Source: an uncultured Spirochaeta sp. | GTDB taxonomy: Bacteria > Spirochaetota > Spirochaetia > DSM-27196 > Alkalispirochaetaceae | Assembly: GCA_913030605.1 (NCBI GenBank) | Contig: CAJWEZ010000015.1 | Span: 1 to 64,000 of the forward strand | Length of the DNA: 64,000 bases | Direction of reading: 5' to 3' | In this document: in pieces, positions 26,165-35,791 of the stretch | Layout: the number at the start of each line of letters is the position of its first letter | How positions within the stretch are numbered: position 1 is the stretch's first letter | Notes under the pieces: generated by a model | Seen by the model: only the letters and a program-made list of their open reading frames with translations | Told to the model about the DNA's origin: nothing | Database searches by the model: none | Position numbers and translations under genes: made by a program

Positions 26165-27080
26165 ACTCGTCTCCCCTTTTGTAGTCTACCCAAACTTCAC
26201 TCATACCGAGCAGCGGTACGCCAATCAGCGCCACCACGTTGACGCCGGGAATCAGCAACAGGATCAGAACTCCCGTCGCAACCCAGCGTTCGCCCTGCGG
26301 AGCCATGCCCCGGCGGCGCAAAAGGTGTTGAATCAGTCCCACACCCTGCACGCCGAAGAAAAACGCCCCGATCAACAGTGCGTTCCACCCGACCGGTGCC
26401 ACCAGCGGCACATCTCCGATCCAGGTCGCGAGCACCACCGCCAGACCGACGATGACGACCCACACCATACGTTCGGGCACCCGTGCGGGACGCAGGCTCT
26501 GGCTCAGACCGTAGCGTCGCAAAACGATGCTTCGTCCGATCCAGCTATTGGCTGCGATCGCTCCGACGATGCCGACGCCGATCGTGTTCAGAGCCACTGT
26601 CCGAACCATCCGGATAAAGGCGTCGGGGCGTTCAGTCATCCCCAGGGCCTCCACCATCGCCGTCAGCTGATCACTGAGCGGACCGGTTCCCTCACCAGCC
26701 TGGGCGAGAATCCGGAGACTCGGTACAGCACCGAGAACCCCCACGACCGATCCTGCGATCAGCCGGCCCCACCACGGGTGGCGATGATCAAGATTGAACA
26801 CCGCCAGACCGATGAGCAGGCCCACCGGCATGAGCGAATCCAGAAACAGCAGACGGAGCGTCTCGGACGGAACCGAATCGATGCGCATCACCTGCGAAAG
26901 GTGAAACACCACGATCGCAACCGCCGTCGCTCCCGCCGCCGCTATGCCTTTCCGCGGACCGTCCTTGGTGAAGATAACCTGCACCGGAACGGCAAACAGA
27001 ACGGCAAACACACCGGAGTAGAAGAGCAGCACGCCCGCCACCGCGGCAAGCAGTAACGGAACCGCCTCCCGCACAGACAT
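26142..27080 (-). CDS. DUF2232 (YybS-like) integral membrane protein
   Basis: About 312 residues with eight hydrophobic segments, among them VPLLLAAVAGVLLFYSGVFA, AAAGATAVAIVVFHLS, FNLDHRHPWWGRLIAGSVV and WVVIVGLAVVLATWIG. Its place between rpsR and rplI, and its topology, match the DUF2232/YybS family found in the same operon in Firmicutes and spirochaetes; the function is unknown, although the fold is reminiscent of ECF S-components. An ATG at 27095 and a TTG at 27110 are other possible starts. Confidence 0.7.
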   Translation of the reverse strand: MSVREAVPLLLAAVAGVLLFYSGVFAVLFAVPVQVIFTKDGPRKGIAAAGATAVAIVVFHLSQVMRIDSVPSETLRLLFLDSLMPVGLLIGLAVFNLDHRHPWWGRLIAGSVVGVLGAVPSLRILAQAGEGTGPLSDQLTAMVEALGMTERPDAFIRMVRTVALNTIGVGIVGAIAANSWIGRSIVLRRYGLSQSLRPARVPERMVWVVIVGLAVVLATWIGDVPLVAPVGWNALLIGAFFFGVQGVGLIQHLLRRRGMAPQGERWVATGVLILLLIPGVNVVALIGVPLLGMSEVWVDYKRGDEYEGHSEH

Positions 27081-27106
27081 CGACGAACCGCCCATTCCGC
27101 CCCGGC

Positions 27107-27412
27107 TCAACCCATCGGAAGCAGCCCCAGGTACCGGGCCCGCTTGATCTCGCGGACCAGCTTGCGCTGGTTCTTCGCGGATGTACCGGTGATGCGTCGC
27201 GGCAGGATCTTGCCGCTCTCGGTGAGAAACCGGCGCAGTACTTCCGGTCGCTTGTAGTCCACAACGAGGTTGTGGACCTTGATCTTGTCTACCTTGCGGC
27301 GGAAATGCCCCCGACCGCGGGGACGAAAGCCGCGACCTCCGTCGCGTCCGCCGTCGCGGTCGTCCCGACCGCGTCCATCATCCTGACCTCTGCCTCTGTT
27401 CTCGTCAGACAC
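27107..27412 (-). CDS. rpsR: 30S ribosomal protein S18 with Arg/Gly-rich N-terminal extension
   Basis: 101 residues. From about residue 40 the sequence is standard S18 ([57 protein letters not shown]). The first ~38 residues are an extra RGG/DDG-rich stretch ([20 protein letters not shown]) that should be disordered and RNA-friendly. The start is GTG, fixed by AGGAGG eight bases upstream. Confidence 0.95.
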   Translation of the reverse strand: MSDENRGRGQDDGRGRDDRDGGRDGGRGFRPRGRGHFRRKVDKIKVHNLVVDYKRPEVLRRFLTESGKILPRRITGTSAKNQRKLVREIKRARYLGLLPMG

Positions 27413-27456
27413 CTTTATCCTCCTGGATATGGTTCTCTTCTCGTGTTTTTTCTGTG

Positions 27457-27933
27457 CTAAAACGGAATGTCGTCGGGGAAGTCATCCCCGCCACCGTACC
27501 CACCGGCGTTTCCGGCGTTTCCGCCGCTCTGCCCGCCCTGGGGCCCGGAGGGTCCGGCACTGCGTCCGCCTCCGCCCTGGGATCCACCACCGGAACCGCC
27601 TCCGTCGCGTCCGCCAAGGAGCATCACGTTGTTGGCGACGATACCGACCTTGCTGCGATTCTGGCCTTCCTGGTTCTGCCAGCGGTCCTGTCGGAGCTGT
27701 CCTTCAATTCCGACCTGTTTCCCCTGGACCAGGTAGCGCTGAATCGCTTCACCCTGGCGTCCGAAGACGGTTACATCGAAGAAATGGGCCTCGTCGACCC
27801 ATTCGTCACCCTGCTTGCGGCGGTTGTTGATCGCCACCGAGAACTCGCAGATCGCAAGTCCACCATTGGTGTATTTCAGTTGAGCGTCCCGGACGAGGCG
27901 ACCAACAAGCGTGACGTGGTTGATGTCAGCCAT
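27457..27933 (-). CDS. ssb: Single-stranded DNA-binding protein
   Basis: 158 residues: OB-fold ([40 protein letters not shown]) in the first ~105, then a Gly-rich linker and the acidic interaction tip DDFPDDIPF. It coats ssDNA and recruits replication and repair partners through this tip. It is between rpsF and rpsR and has GGAGG before its ATG. Confidence 0.97.
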   Translation of the reverse strand: MADINHVTLVGRLVRDAQLKYTNGGLAICEFSVAINNRRKQGDEWVDEAHFFDVTVFGRQGEAIQRYLVQGKQVGIEGQLRQDRWQNQEGQNRSKVGIVANNVMLLGGRDGGGSGGGSQGGGGRSAGPSGPQGGQSGGNAGNAGGYGGGDDFPDDIPF

Positions 27934-27951
27934 TTCGGACCTCCTGTGGGA

Positions 27952-28233
27952 CTAGTCGTCCTGGCGCACCATCAGGAACCGGAGCAGCTCGTTCTTGAGA
28001 CGCAGCGCCTGCTCGGTCTGATGGGCCTTCTCCGGGTCCATCTTGCACACGTAGTAGTAGTAGTGTGCCTGAAGTTCCTTTTTGATGGGGAAAGAAAGGG
28101 TCCGGACGCCCATGTCCTCTTCTTTGTCGATGGTGGCGCCCAGTTTCTGGAGCTCCGCCCGGACCGTTTCGACGCCTGCATTGAACGTCTCCTGATCCGC
28201 GCGAAACACGCACATAGCTTCGTAAGTTCGCAC
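27952..28233 (-). CDS. rpsF: 30S ribosomal protein S6
   Basis: 93 residues matching S6 (RTYEAMCVFRADQETFNAGV, KEEDMGVRTLSFPIKKELQA). The start is GTG, with AAGGAGG upstream. It is the first gene of the rpsF-ssb-rpsR-DUF2232-rplI-dnaB-comFB operon; the promoter should lie in the 117 bases shared with the divergent gene at 28351. S6 pairs with S18 on the 30S platform. Confidence 0.95.
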   Translation of the reverse strand: MRTYEAMCVFRADQETFNAGVETVRAELQKLGATIDKEEDMGVRTLSFPIKKELQAHYYYYVCKMDPEKAHQTEQALRLKNELLRFLMVRQDD

Positions 28234-28350
28234 TGTAGTTCCTCCTTATGGACTTGCGACTACCGATTTGATACCATCTGTGGTAGCAAGAAGGTCGCGC
28301 GAAGATACCACGCCAGGGTACGTGTGTCAATCATTCCGAGGGGGGGAGCT

Positions 28351-28842
28351 ATGGCGTCAAAGGTGCATTACGAGGACAATCTGTTCTTCCTGCACTCGAT
28401 CCTGCGCACCGTGGAGTCCGGCCTGCGGCTGGATGTCGACGCCGAGTACTTCCGCGACAAAGTCCTGGAGGACGTATTCTTCATCGATGCGACCCTCATG
28501 CGAATGTTCTCCTCCCTGAAGGAAAACCCCTACCTCATCAACCGCGCGTCCTATCTCCGATCGCTCCGCCGTACAGTCGTGGCGTTTTCGGATTTTCTCG
28601 AGCAGTTCGCCCGCGGCGACCTGGGATTTTCCGATGCCGTGTCTGCGTACTCCGAGCGATTGACGACGGCGCAGCACGCCCACCACCAGGTCCGCAAAGA
28701 GATCGATCTGATCCTGGACCAGGAGGACCCGGACGAGGAAACCGCGAGCGTCGTCTCGTCCCAGGAGTACGGGTTTCTGCTCGCGTCCGACGAAGAAAAT
28801 GAGGACGAGGACGACACCACCGACAACGCCGCCGGTTCGTGA
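28351..28842 (+). CDS. Conserved-looking hypothetical protein, helical
   Basis: 163 residues, soluble, predicted mostly helical (FFLHSILRTVESGLRLDVDA, LMRMFSSLKENPYLINR, LRSLRRTVVAFSDFLEQFAR), ending in a strongly acidic tail (LASDEENEDEDDTTDNAAGS). There is no recognised domain. It is divergent from rpsF and precedes pyk; the start follows a strong purine-rich site (GGGGGGAGCT). A gene of unknown function is often found beside rpsF in spirochaetes, which supports it as real. Confidence 0.7.
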   Translation: MASKVHYEDNLFFLHSILRTVESGLRLDVDAEYFRDKVLEDVFFIDATLMRMFSSLKENPYLINRASYLRSLRRTVVAFSDFLEQFARGDLGFSDAVSAYSERLTTAQHAHHQVRKEIDLILDQEDPDEETASVVSSQEYGFLLASDEENEDEDDTTDNAAGS

Positions 28843-28916
28843 CGCCGCCGACCCCGACGCCGCCCCCGCACGGGGTCTGGAAACGACGCCGCTTTTTCAC
28901 TACTGTTGAGGCGTCT

Positions 28917-30683
28917 ATGCTCAGAAAAACCAAGATAGTAGCCACCATGGGCCCCGCGGTCGACAACCTCGACATGATGAAGGAGTTGCTGCGCGCCGGC
29001 ATGAACATCGCGCGGTTCAACTTCAGCCACGGCACTCACGAGGAGCAGCAGGGGCGAATGGAGATGCTGCGGCAGGCGAGCCGCGAAACCGGCATTCCCG
29101 TGGCACTGCTCCTGGATACCAAAGGACCGGAGATCCGCACCGGCCTGGTCAAGGACGGCGGCACGATCACCCTCAATCGCGACGATACGATCATCCTGAC
29201 GACGGAAGAGGTGGAGGGAACCGCGGACCTGCTGAGCATTTCGTACGCCAACCTCCCCGAGGAGGTTCACCCCGGCGGGCATATCTTCATCGCCGACGGT
29301 CTGGTTGACCTCGAGGTGGAGGAGGTTCACGAGGAACGGATCCACTGCGTCGTCCGCAACGGGGGCATTCTCGGCAGTCGCAAGAACGTCAACGTCCCCG
29401 GCGTCAAAACGCAGCTTCCGGCGGTGACGGAAAAGGACATCGCCGATATCGAATTCGGTGCCAAGATGGGCGTGGATTTCATCGCCGCGTCGTTTATCCG
29501 CAAGCCGAAGGATGTCCAGACGATCCAGCAGATCGTGGACAAGGCAAAGGCGCCGATTCGCATCATATCGAAGATCGAAGATGAGGAGGGCCTCGAGAAC
29601 ATCAACGAGATCGCCCGCCTCTCTTCCGGTGTCATGGTGGCCCGCGGCGATCTCGGGGTTCAGCTGGAAACGGCGCAGATCCCGCTGGCCCAGAAGCGGA
29701 TCATCGCGCAGTGCAACCTGCAGAACAAACCGGTCATTACCGCCACGCAGATGCTGGATTCGATGATCAACAATCCGAAGCCGACGCGCGCGGAACTGAC
29801 CGACGTCGCCAACGCGATCTTCGACGGAACCGACGCCGTGATGCTCTCCGGCGAAACCGCCGGCGGGAAGTACCCCGTGGAGTCCGTACGGACCCTCCAC
29901 CGTATCGCGCTGGAAGTGGAACAGTCCGACGAGTATATCCAGCGAAGCAAGGAGTACTTCTTTTTCCACAAGTCCAGCAACGACATCGCCGACGCGATCA
30001 CCAAGGCAGCGTACGTGGTTGCCACCGACGTGGACGCCGCCGCGATCGTTGCGCCGTCCCTGCGCGGCAACAGTCCCCGGTTGCTGTCCAAATACCGGCC
30101 CAAGCAACCGGTGATCGCGGTCACCACCTCGGAGGTGGTCTACCGGCAGCTGCTGCTTCACTGGGGCATCTATCCCCTGCTGACGGAGCACGTGAACGAT
30201 TCCGATCTCATGATCCAGAATGCGCTGCGTCTCGCGCTGAAAAAGGGCTACGTCCATCGCAACGAGAAGGTGGTAACCGCCGCCGGAATCCCGCTAAACA
30301 GCCCGATCATGATGAACACGATCAAGGTTCACTTCATGGGGAACATCCTTAACCGTGGACAGCGGGGATTCGGCGAGATCTGCAGCGGAAACATCGTGAA
30401 GGCGAAAAACTACGAGCAGGCGAAGCAGCGCCTGCGCCTGAACGGGCAGGAGATCCTTCTCGTGCCGAACCTGAACGCCGATTATGAGCCGCTGTTGCGA
30501 CATATCAAGGGGCTGATCGTGGAAAGCAAGCCGGAGATGAGTATGGACGACATCCGCGCGATGAACCCCGACCTGGTGATGGTCTCCGATGTCCGCGATG
30601 CATACCGGCAGTTTGAGCACAATCAGAGCATTAGCCTCGACGGCGACGAAAAGATCATCTACGAGGGGTATCTGGACACGTAG
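28917..30683 (+). CDS. pyk: Pyruvate kinase with C-terminal PEP-mobile-like extension
   Basis: 588 residues. The catalytic part has RKTKIVATMGPAVDNLDMM, MNIARFNFSHGTHEEQ, LLDTKGPEIRTG, ISKIEDEEGLENINEI, MVARGDLGVQL and TATQMLDSM. It converts PEP and ADP to pyruvate and ATP, the last step of glycolysis. Beyond the usual ~475 residues is a further ~100-residue domain (GEICSGNIVKAKNYEQAKQR ...) like the PEP-utiliser mobile domain of Bacillus pyruvate kinase; the phospho-His motif (TSHAA) is not present. The start MLRKTKIVATMGP has TTGAGG upstream. Confidence 0.95.
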   Translation: MLRKTKIVATMGPAVDNLDMMKELLRAGMNIARFNFSHGTHEEQQGRMEMLRQASRETGIPVALLLDTKGPEIRTGLVKDGGTITLNRDDTIILTTEEVEGTADLLSISYANLPEEVHPGGHIFIADGLVDLEVEEVHEERIHCVVRNGGILGSRKNVNVPGVKTQLPAVTEKDIADIEFGAKMGVDFIAASFIRKPKDVQTIQQIVDKAKAPIRIISKIEDEEGLENINEIARLSSGVMVARGDLGVQLETAQIPLAQKRIIAQCNLQNKPVITATQMLDSMINNPKPTRAELTDVANAIFDGTDAVMLSGETAGGKYPVESVRTLHRIALEVEQSDEYIQRSKEYFFFHKSSNDIADAITKAAYVVATDVDAAAIVAPSLRGNSPRLLSKYRPKQPVIAVTTSEVVYRQLLLHWGIYPLLTEHVNDSDLMIQNALRLALKKGYVHRNEKVVTAAGIPLNSPIMMNTIKVHFMGNILNRGQRGFGEICSGNIVKAKNYEQAKQRLRLNGQEILLVPNLNADYEPLLRHIKGLIVESKPEMSMDDIRAMNPDLVMVSDVRDAYRQFEHNQSISLDGDEKIIYEGYLDT

Positions 30684-30751
30684 TATCCCGCCCCGCCGGC
30701 ACCTCCGACCAATCCTACGTCGATGTATGAACTCCGCATAAGAACCTCTCT

Positions 30752-30767
30752 TGTGTGTTTTCATACA
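30752..30767. promoter_or_regulatory. NifA-type upstream activator site candidate (TGT-N10-ACA)
   Basis: TGT and ACA separated by exactly 10 bases (TGTGTGTTTTCATACA) lie 30 bases before the NifA-like gene. This equals the classical NifA UAS, and could mediate autoregulation. It is much closer to the start codon than UAS elements usually are, and the motif is short, so chance occurrence is possible. Confidence 0.35.
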
Positions 30768-30796
30768 ATGATGTAGTTTTTGCGTCGGAGATATCG

Positions 30797-32359
30797 ATGA
30801 GTTCGACCTACCAAGACAACCAGTATCGCGGCAAGCTTGAAGAACTGTCGCTCCTGTTCGAGATCAGTCAGATCCTCGACCAGAGCCTCGACCTCAAACA
30901 GGTGATTCAGCCGGTCCTGACGGCGGTTACCGACCATCTGGGCATGCTGCGGGGTACGATCACGCTGCTGAACAGAAACACACGGGAGATCCTCATCGAG
31001 GCTGCCTACGGGCTGTCGCCGTCCGAACGGCAGCGTGGACGGTACAAACTCGGCGAGGGAATCACCGGGAAGGTCGTTCAGAGCGGCCAACCCAAGATCA
31101 TCCCCCGCATCAGCGAAGAACCCGAGTTTCTCAACAAGACCGGCGCGCGCCGGGCGCGGCAGTATCAGGACATCTCGTTCATCTGCGTCCCCGTGAAGAT
31201 CGGCAACGAAACCGTCGGCGCCCTGAGCGTCGACCGCGAGTTCGTCGGCGAGAGCAAACTGCAGGAGGATGTCCGCATCCTCAGCGTTGTAGCCTCCATG
31301 ATCGCCCAGGCGGTCAAGATCCGTCAGAGCGTCATGGAGGAGCGGCAGCAACTGCTGGAAGAGAACGATCGCCTGCACCGCGAGCTGGAGGAACGGTTTC
31401 AGCCGTCCAACATCATCGGCAAGAGCAAGGCGATGCAGCACGTATACGACATGGTGGCGCAGGTGTCGAAGAGCGATGCCACCGTGCTGATTCGGGGTGA
31501 GAGCGGAACGGGCAAGGAACTGGTGGCGCAGGCGATCCACTACAACAGCCCCCGTGCCGGAAAATCCCTCATCAAGGTCAACTGCGCCGCCCTTCCCGAG
31601 ACCGTCATCGAGAGCGAGCTGTTCGGGCACGAGAAGGGGGCGTTCACCGGGGCGATCAGCACCCGCAAGGGGCGTTTCGAAGCCGCCAACGGCGGAACGA
31701 TCTTCCTGGACGAAATCGGCGACCTCTCTCCGATGACACAGGTGAAGCTCCTGAGGGTTCTGCAGGAGAAAGAGTTCGAACGTGTCGGCGGGAACGAGAC
31801 GATTCGCACCAATGTGCGGGTGATCGCCGCCACCAACCGGAATCTCGAACACCTCATGGAGGAGACCGCGTTCCGCGAGGACCTCTACTACCGGCTGAAC
31901 GTGTTTCCGATCCATATTCCGCCGCTGCGGGAGCGACGCGACGATATTCTGCTCCTGGCGGACCACTTTATCGGCAAGTACGGGGAGAGTAATCACAAGA
32001 CGATCCAGCGCATCTCCACCCCCGCGATCGACCTGCTCACCAACTACCACTGGCCGGGAAACGTGCGGGAACTGGAGAACTGCATTGAACGCGCCGTTCT
32101 GCTGTCGGTGGATGGCGTCATCCATTCCCATCACCTTCCGCCGAGCCTGCAGTCGGCGGAGAGCACCAATACCCAGATTCACGGCTCGCTGCAGGAGACC
32201 CTCGACAACCTCGAGCGCGAACTGCTCATGGATGCCCTGAAATCCACCAAGGGTAACATGGCGCGTGCCGCCCGTATGCTCGACATCACGGAACGGATCA
32301 TGGGCCTGCGCATAAAGAAACACGGGATCGACCCCAAGAATTTCCGTACACGTTCGTAG
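30797..32359 (+). CDS. NifA-like sigma-54-dependent activator (GAF-AAA+-HTH)
   Basis: 520 residues. An N-terminal GAF domain (about 15-180) is followed by the AAA+ sigma-54 activator module with Walker [17 protein letters not shown], the sigma-54 contact loop [10 protein letters not shown], Walker [15 protein letters not shown] and the arginine-finger region [20 protein letters not shown]. The C-terminal Fis-type HTH reads [20 protein letters not shown]. The order GAF-AAA-HTH matches NifA/NtrC-like nitrogen activators, and the next genes are amtB-glnK, so it probably controls nitrogen uptake at a sigma-54 promoter. No nif structural genes are in view. The ATG at 30797 follows GGAG. Confidence 0.88.
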   Translation: MSSTYQDNQYRGKLEELSLLFEISQILDQSLDLKQVIQPVLTAVTDHLGMLRGTITLLNRNTREILIEAAYGLSPSERQRGRYKLGEGITGKVVQSGQPKIIPRISEEPEFLNKTGARRARQYQDISFICVPVKIGNETVGALSVDREFVGESKLQEDVRILSVVASMIAQAVKIRQSVMEERQQLLEENDRLHRELEERFQPSNIIGKSKAMQHVYDMVAQVSKSDATVLIRGESGTGKELVAQAIHYNSPRAGKSLIKVNCAALPETVIESELFGHEKGAFTGAISTRKGRFEAANGGTIFLDEIGDLSPMTQVKLLRVLQEKEFERVGGNETIRTNVRVIAATNRNLEHLMEETAFREDLYYRLNVFPIHIPPLRERRDDILLLADHFIGKYGESNHKTIQRISTPAIDLLTNYHWPGNVRELENCIERAVLLSVDGVIHSHHLPPSLQSAESTNTQIHGSLQETLDNLERELLMDALKSTKGNMARAARMLDITERIMGLRIKKHGIDPKNFRTRS

Positions 32360-32369
32360 GAACATAAAC

Positions 32370-32507
32370 GTATCAATACTTTTATGTAGTCTTTTCCGAA
32401 ACATATAACGTCTCCGTACCGAAACACCGCCAATCATCACGTTGGCGGTGTTTTTGTATATCCTTTCCGGGGATGAAGTTACGTTTTTGTATCAATAATT
32501 TTTACAT
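32370..32507 (+). promoter_or_regulatory. Direct repeats upstream of amtB
   Basis: GTATCAATACTTTTATGTA (32370-32388) recurs as GTATCAATAATTTTTACAT (32489-32507), 119 bases apart, in an AT-rich gap. TGT-N13-ACA pairs lie at 32385-32403 and 32488-32506. They are possible binding sites for the activator encoded just upstream, ahead of the sigma-54-like promoter. Confidence 0.35.
32424..32455 (+). terminator. Rho-independent terminator after the NifA-like gene
   Basis: A perfect 10-bp stem ACACCGCCAA/TTGGCGGTGT (32424-32433, 32442-32451) with an 8-base loop ends in TTTTT. It separates the activator transcript from the amtB-glnK unit. Confidence 0.85.
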
Positions 32508-32520
32508 TCCACCGTATGGT

Positions 32521-32536
32521 TGGCACGGTGATTACT
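32521..32536 (+). promoter_or_regulatory. Sigma-54 (-24/-12) promoter candidate of amtB-glnK
   Basis: TGGCAC-GGTGA-TTAC matches TGGCAC-N5-TTGC with correct 10-base spacing between the -24 GG (32522-32523) and the -12 pair; the -12 dinucleotide is AC instead of GC. It lies 44 bases before the amtB start and downstream of a sigma-54 activator gene. Confidence 0.6.
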
Positions 32537-32579
32537 TACTACGCTACCGAACTACGTATTGTTTTTCGAGGAGGTTTCC

Positions 32580-33887
32580 ATGAAGCGACGACTGATCATT
32601 GGACTGGTCCTGTTCGCTGTCATCGCCGTCGGTCAGGTTGTTGCGCAGGAGGTACTACCGGAAGTAGTTGCCGCCTTCGACATGATCTGGCTGACCGTTG
32701 CCGCCGCCCTGGTGTTCTTCATGCAGGCGGGATTCGCCATGGTCGAGACCGGCCTGACGCGCGCCAAGAACGCGGGCAACATCATCATGAAGAACCTGAT
32801 GGACTTTTCGGTGGGTGCACTCGCCTACTTCGCCATTGGGTGGGGGCTCATGTACGGTGCGACCGTCGGTGGGTTCATCGGATCGGATCAGTTCTTCCTG
32901 GCGGGGGCGACAAGCGCCACCTTCCGTGACTGGTTCTTCCAGGTGGTGTTCGCCGCCACCGCCGCGACGATCGTCTCCGGCGCCATGGCTGAACGCACCA
33001 AGTACTCGGGGTACCTGCTGTACTCCGTGTTCATCAGCGGCCTGATCTATCCCATCAGCGGCCACTGGATCTGGAACGGCGGTTGGCTCGCCAACATGGG
33101 CTTCCACGACTTCGCGGGGTCGACGGTCGTACACTCCGTCGGTGCCTGGGCAGCCCTGGTCGGGGCGATCATGCTCGGTGCCCGTCGCGGCAAGTACGTG
33201 AAGGTCGGCGATCAGGTCACCGTGAAGGCGATCCAGGGCCACAACATGCCCCTGGCGGCGCTCGGCGTCTTTATCCTGTGGTTCGGCTGGTACGGGTTTA
33301 ACGCCGGTTCCACCCTCGCCGGTATGGATACCGATATCGCGTACGTGGCGACCACGACGACGCTCGCGGCATCCGCGGGAGCGATCGCGGCGATGTTCAC
33401 CAGCTGGGTGTGGTTCGGTAAGCCCGATCCGTCGATGTCGCTCAACGGCGCCCTTGCGGGTCTCGTGGCGATCACCGCCGGAACCTGGGTTCTGAGTCCG
33501 GGGGCTGCGATCCTGACCGGTTTTATCGGCGGTGTGGTCGTGGTGATGTCCGTTGAGTTCATCGACAAGGTGCTCCACATCGACGATCCGGTCGGTGCAA
33601 TCTCCGTCCACGGTGTGGTCGGCGCCTGGGGTACCCTCGCAGTCGGCCTCTTCGGGGATCTGGAAAAGATCGGCAGCGGCCTGACCCGCGGCGGCCAGAT
33701 CGGTGTCCAGCTGCTGGGTATCGTGGCGGTCTTCGCCTGGGTGCTGGTCACGGCGTTCGTGCTGTTCGGCATCCTGAAGGCCGCCAAGCTGCTGCGCGTC
33801 AGTGAGGAAGACGAGATGCTCGGTCTGGACATCTCCGAGCACGGTGCGGAGTCCTACAGCGGCTTCCAGATCTTCTCCAACATGTGA
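32580..33887 (+). CDS. amtB: Ammonium transporter
   Basis: 435 residues with a signal-like N-terminus ([20 protein letters not shown]) and eleven membrane helices. Family motifs include [51 protein letters not shown] and [15 protein letters not shown], which hold the pore histidines. It conducts ammonium across the inner membrane. The ATG is preceded by GAGGAGG. glnK follows after 22 bases, the standard amtB-glnK pairing in which PII gates the channel. Confidence 0.96.
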   Translation: MKRRLIIGLVLFAVIAVGQVVAQEVLPEVVAAFDMIWLTVAAALVFFMQAGFAMVETGLTRAKNAGNIIMKNLMDFSVGALAYFAIGWGLMYGATVGGFIGSDQFFLAGATSATFRDWFFQVVFAATAATIVSGAMAERTKYSGYLLYSVFISGLIYPISGHWIWNGGWLANMGFHDFAGSTVVHSVGAWAALVGAIMLGARRGKYVKVGDQVTVKAIQGHNMPLAALGVFILWFGWYGFNAGSTLAGMDTDIAYVATTTTLAASAGAIAAMFTSWVWFGKPDPSMSLNGALAGLVAITAGTWVLSPGAAILTGFIGGVVVVMSVEFIDKVLHIDDPVGAISVHGVVGAWGTLAVGLFGDLEKIGSGLTRGGQIGVQLLGIVAVFAWVLVTAFVLFGILKAAKLLRVSEEDEMLGLDISEHGAESYSGFQIFSNM

Positions 33888-33909
33888 TCGGAAGGAAGGA
33901 GTTGAGGGC

Positions 33910-34251
33910 ATGAAACTGATAACGGCATACATCCAGCCGCACAAGCTGAACGATGTGAAGGAAGAGCTGTACAAGGCTCAGGTATTCAAGATGTCGGTGA
34001 CCAACGCCATGGGAGCCGGCCAGCAGAAGGGGTACCACGAAACGTACCGCGGCGTTGATATCGAGGTGAACCTGCTCAAGAAGGTCCGCCTGGAGATCGC
34101 GGTCAACTCCGAGTTCGTGCAGCCGACGATCGACGCGATCGTCAAGGGGGCGCGCACCGGAAAGATCGGTGACGGCAAGATCTTTGTCGTACCCCTGGAC
34201 GATGTGATTCGAATCCGCACGGGTGAGACGGGAACCGAGGCTATCGGCTGA
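33910..34251 (+). CDS. glnK: PII-family nitrogen regulatory protein (GlnK-like) without T-loop Tyr51
   Basis: 113-residue PII protein ([54 protein letters not shown]). It should bind ATP/ADP and 2-oxoglutarate and block AmtB when nitrogen is plentiful. In the T-loop the usual YRGAEYxVDFLPKV reads [14 protein letters not shown], so the uridylylated Tyr51 is replaced by Ile. GlnD-type control is therefore unlikely, and signalling would rest on metabolite binding alone. It is co-transcribed with amtB and followed by a strong terminator. Confidence 0.93.
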   Translation: MKLITAYIQPHKLNDVKEELYKAQVFKMSVTNAMGAGQQKGYHETYRGVDIEVNLLKKVRLEIAVNSEFVQPTIDAIVKGARTGKIGDGKIFVVPLDDVIRIRTGETGTEAIG

Positions 34252-34276
34252 CCTCCGTGTGCGAGAACGTGTGCGT

Positions 34277-34310
34277 GCGGGGTCCCCGGGTGGGGGCCCC
34301 GCTTTTTTTT
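34277..34310 (+). terminator. Rho-independent terminator after glnK
   Basis: A strong GC stem GCGGGGTCCCC/GGGGCCCCGC with a short loop is followed by eight T residues at 34303-34310. It ends the amtB-glnK transcript before the convergent FGGY kinase gene. Confidence 0.9.
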
Positions 34311-34341
34311 GGTGAGGGCGGCCGGGACGGCGGCGGGCGCG

Positions 34342-35724
34342 CTACTCGCAGGCCTCCAGCGCCTCGCGGAATCGCCGGTACCGTTCGCGGTAGCGGTGGT
34401 ACTGTTCGGTGAAAAAGGCGCTGCGGTCCGGGTCGGGCTCGAACGTGTGAACCATGTGGACCACGCTGTGGGCGGCTTCCTGAATCGAGCTCGCCTCCCC
34501 CAGCCCGACCATGCCGGCACACAGGTCCCCGGTGAGCTCGGCATCCGGGACCGCCGGCACCTGAATGGGCACGCCGGTCATGTTGGCCTTCATCTGCGTC
34601 CACAGCCCGTTCCGCGCCTGTCCACCGCAGGCGTTGAGATGCGCCACGTCGCAGGACGCGTCCCGCAGAATATCGACCGCCTCGCGGACCGCAAAACCGA
34701 TCGACAGCACGACCGCGCGCCCCATCGCGGCGCTGTCGTGTTCGGGCCCCAGACCGATGAACATGCCGCGCTGGAACTCCCAGGCCGCACCGCGATGCAC
34801 CGACGGAAAGAACCACGGGATCGTGGCACTGTCGGGAATCTCGAGGATGTCGAGCATCATGTCGCCGTAGTCGCGGCTCTTCTGCCCGCTGATCTCGCGG
34901 AACCATTCAAAAAGCAGCCCCGTTGAGGAGAGGATTCCGGCAACGTTGTACAGACCCGGAATGACATGCGGAAGCGTCCTCAACCCCGGTCGATCGATCC
35001 GGGTCGCCGAACAGTGGTTGATCCCCTCGGAGGTACCGGCACGGTCGCAGGTTTCTCCCGGCCTGAGGGTGTTGGTTCCAACCAGGCTCATGAGGAAATC
35101 CGAACCCGCCGCAACCACCGGCGTGCCCGCCGGTATCCCCAGGGCCTCCGCCCGCTCCCGCCGAACGTGGCCGGCCACCGTTCCAACCGTCACAAACGGC
35201 GGCAGCCGGGACGCGTCGATGTCAGCCCGGCGGCGGTCCCCATCGCTCCAGATAAACGGAGAGAACTCGTCCCCCGGGGTGGTCGCGACCGCCTCGCCGG
35301 TAAGCCAGTGGATCAGGTACTCGGGAAACGGCAGGTACCACCTGACGCGATCCACAGCGGCTGCGTGCCGCTCGAACCAGGCGATCTTCCCCAGATAGAA
35401 CGATGTATTTCCCGGGATCGACTCGCTCCGACCGTCGAGCCACAACAGCGGATCGCCGACCGGCTCGCCCGCGTCGTCCACGGCCACGACGGTCGGACCG
35501 TTGCCGCTCAGTACCACCGCGTCGATGTGATACCCGCGCGACAGCCGCGGCACCGCGCGCCGCAGGGCGTCGGTCCATCGCGAGCTGCGAAAATCGGCCG
35601 TCTTCTCCGACGGCCCCATGATGCGCTGGCGGATGCTGGAAAGCTGCTCCCCGTGGGAGGTCATGACCGCGCCCTTCAGCGAGGATGTACCGATGTCCAG
35701 GACCAGATAGGTTCGTTGCGCCAC
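34342..35724 (-). CDS. FGGY-family carbohydrate kinase
   Basis: About 460 residues of the hexokinase/actin-fold FGGY family. The N-terminal phosphate loop is VLDIGTSSLKGAV; DPLLWLDGRS and GSDFLMSLVGTNTLRPGE follow, and the C-terminal ATP site has NACGGQARNGLWTQMKANM. The family phosphorylates pentoses, polyols and related sugars; the substrate is not predictable. It is divergent from a BMP-type importer, so the imported compound may be its substrate or source (inference). The start is uncertain: GTG at 35724 fits the family best, and a TTG 13 codons earlier is possible. Confidence 0.85.
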   Translation of the reverse strand: MAQRTYLVLDIGTSSLKGAVMTSHGEQLSSIRQRIMGPSEKTADFRSSRWTDALRRAVPRLSRGYHIDAVVLSGNGPTVVAVDDAGEPVGDPLLWLDGRSESIPGNTSFYLGKIAWFERHAAAVDRVRWYLPFPEYLIHWLTGEAVATTPGDEFSPFIWSDGDRRRADIDASRLPPFVTVGTVAGHVRRERAEALGIPAGTPVVAAGSDFLMSLVGTNTLRPGETCDRAGTSEGINHCSATRIDRPGLRTLPHVIPGLYNVAGILSSTGLLFEWFREISGQKSRDYGDMMLDILEIPDSATIPWFFPSVHRGAAWEFQRGMFIGLGPEHDSAAMGRAVVLSIGFAVREAVDILRDASCDVAHLNACGGQARNGLWTQMKANMTGVPIQVPAVPDAELTGDLCAGMVGLGEASSIQEAAHSVVHMVHTFEPDPDRSAFFTEQYHRYRERYRRFREALEACE

Positions 35725-35791
35725 AGTGAAGGTGAAGCTATCACCCCCGCGGTTGGTGGTCAACGGACCGACGAATCAGTATGATGGCCCC

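Noticed and set aside
27454-28350. Long in-frame N-terminal extension of the hypothetical gene at 28351
   Set aside because: It runs antisense through ssb and rpsF; the good ribosome-binding site at 28341-28350 sets the start at 28351.
30768-30790. Sigma-54 promoter directly before the NifA-like gene
   Set aside because: GA-N10-GC is present instead of GG-N10-GC and it is too close to the UAS-like motif for a normal enhancer layout.
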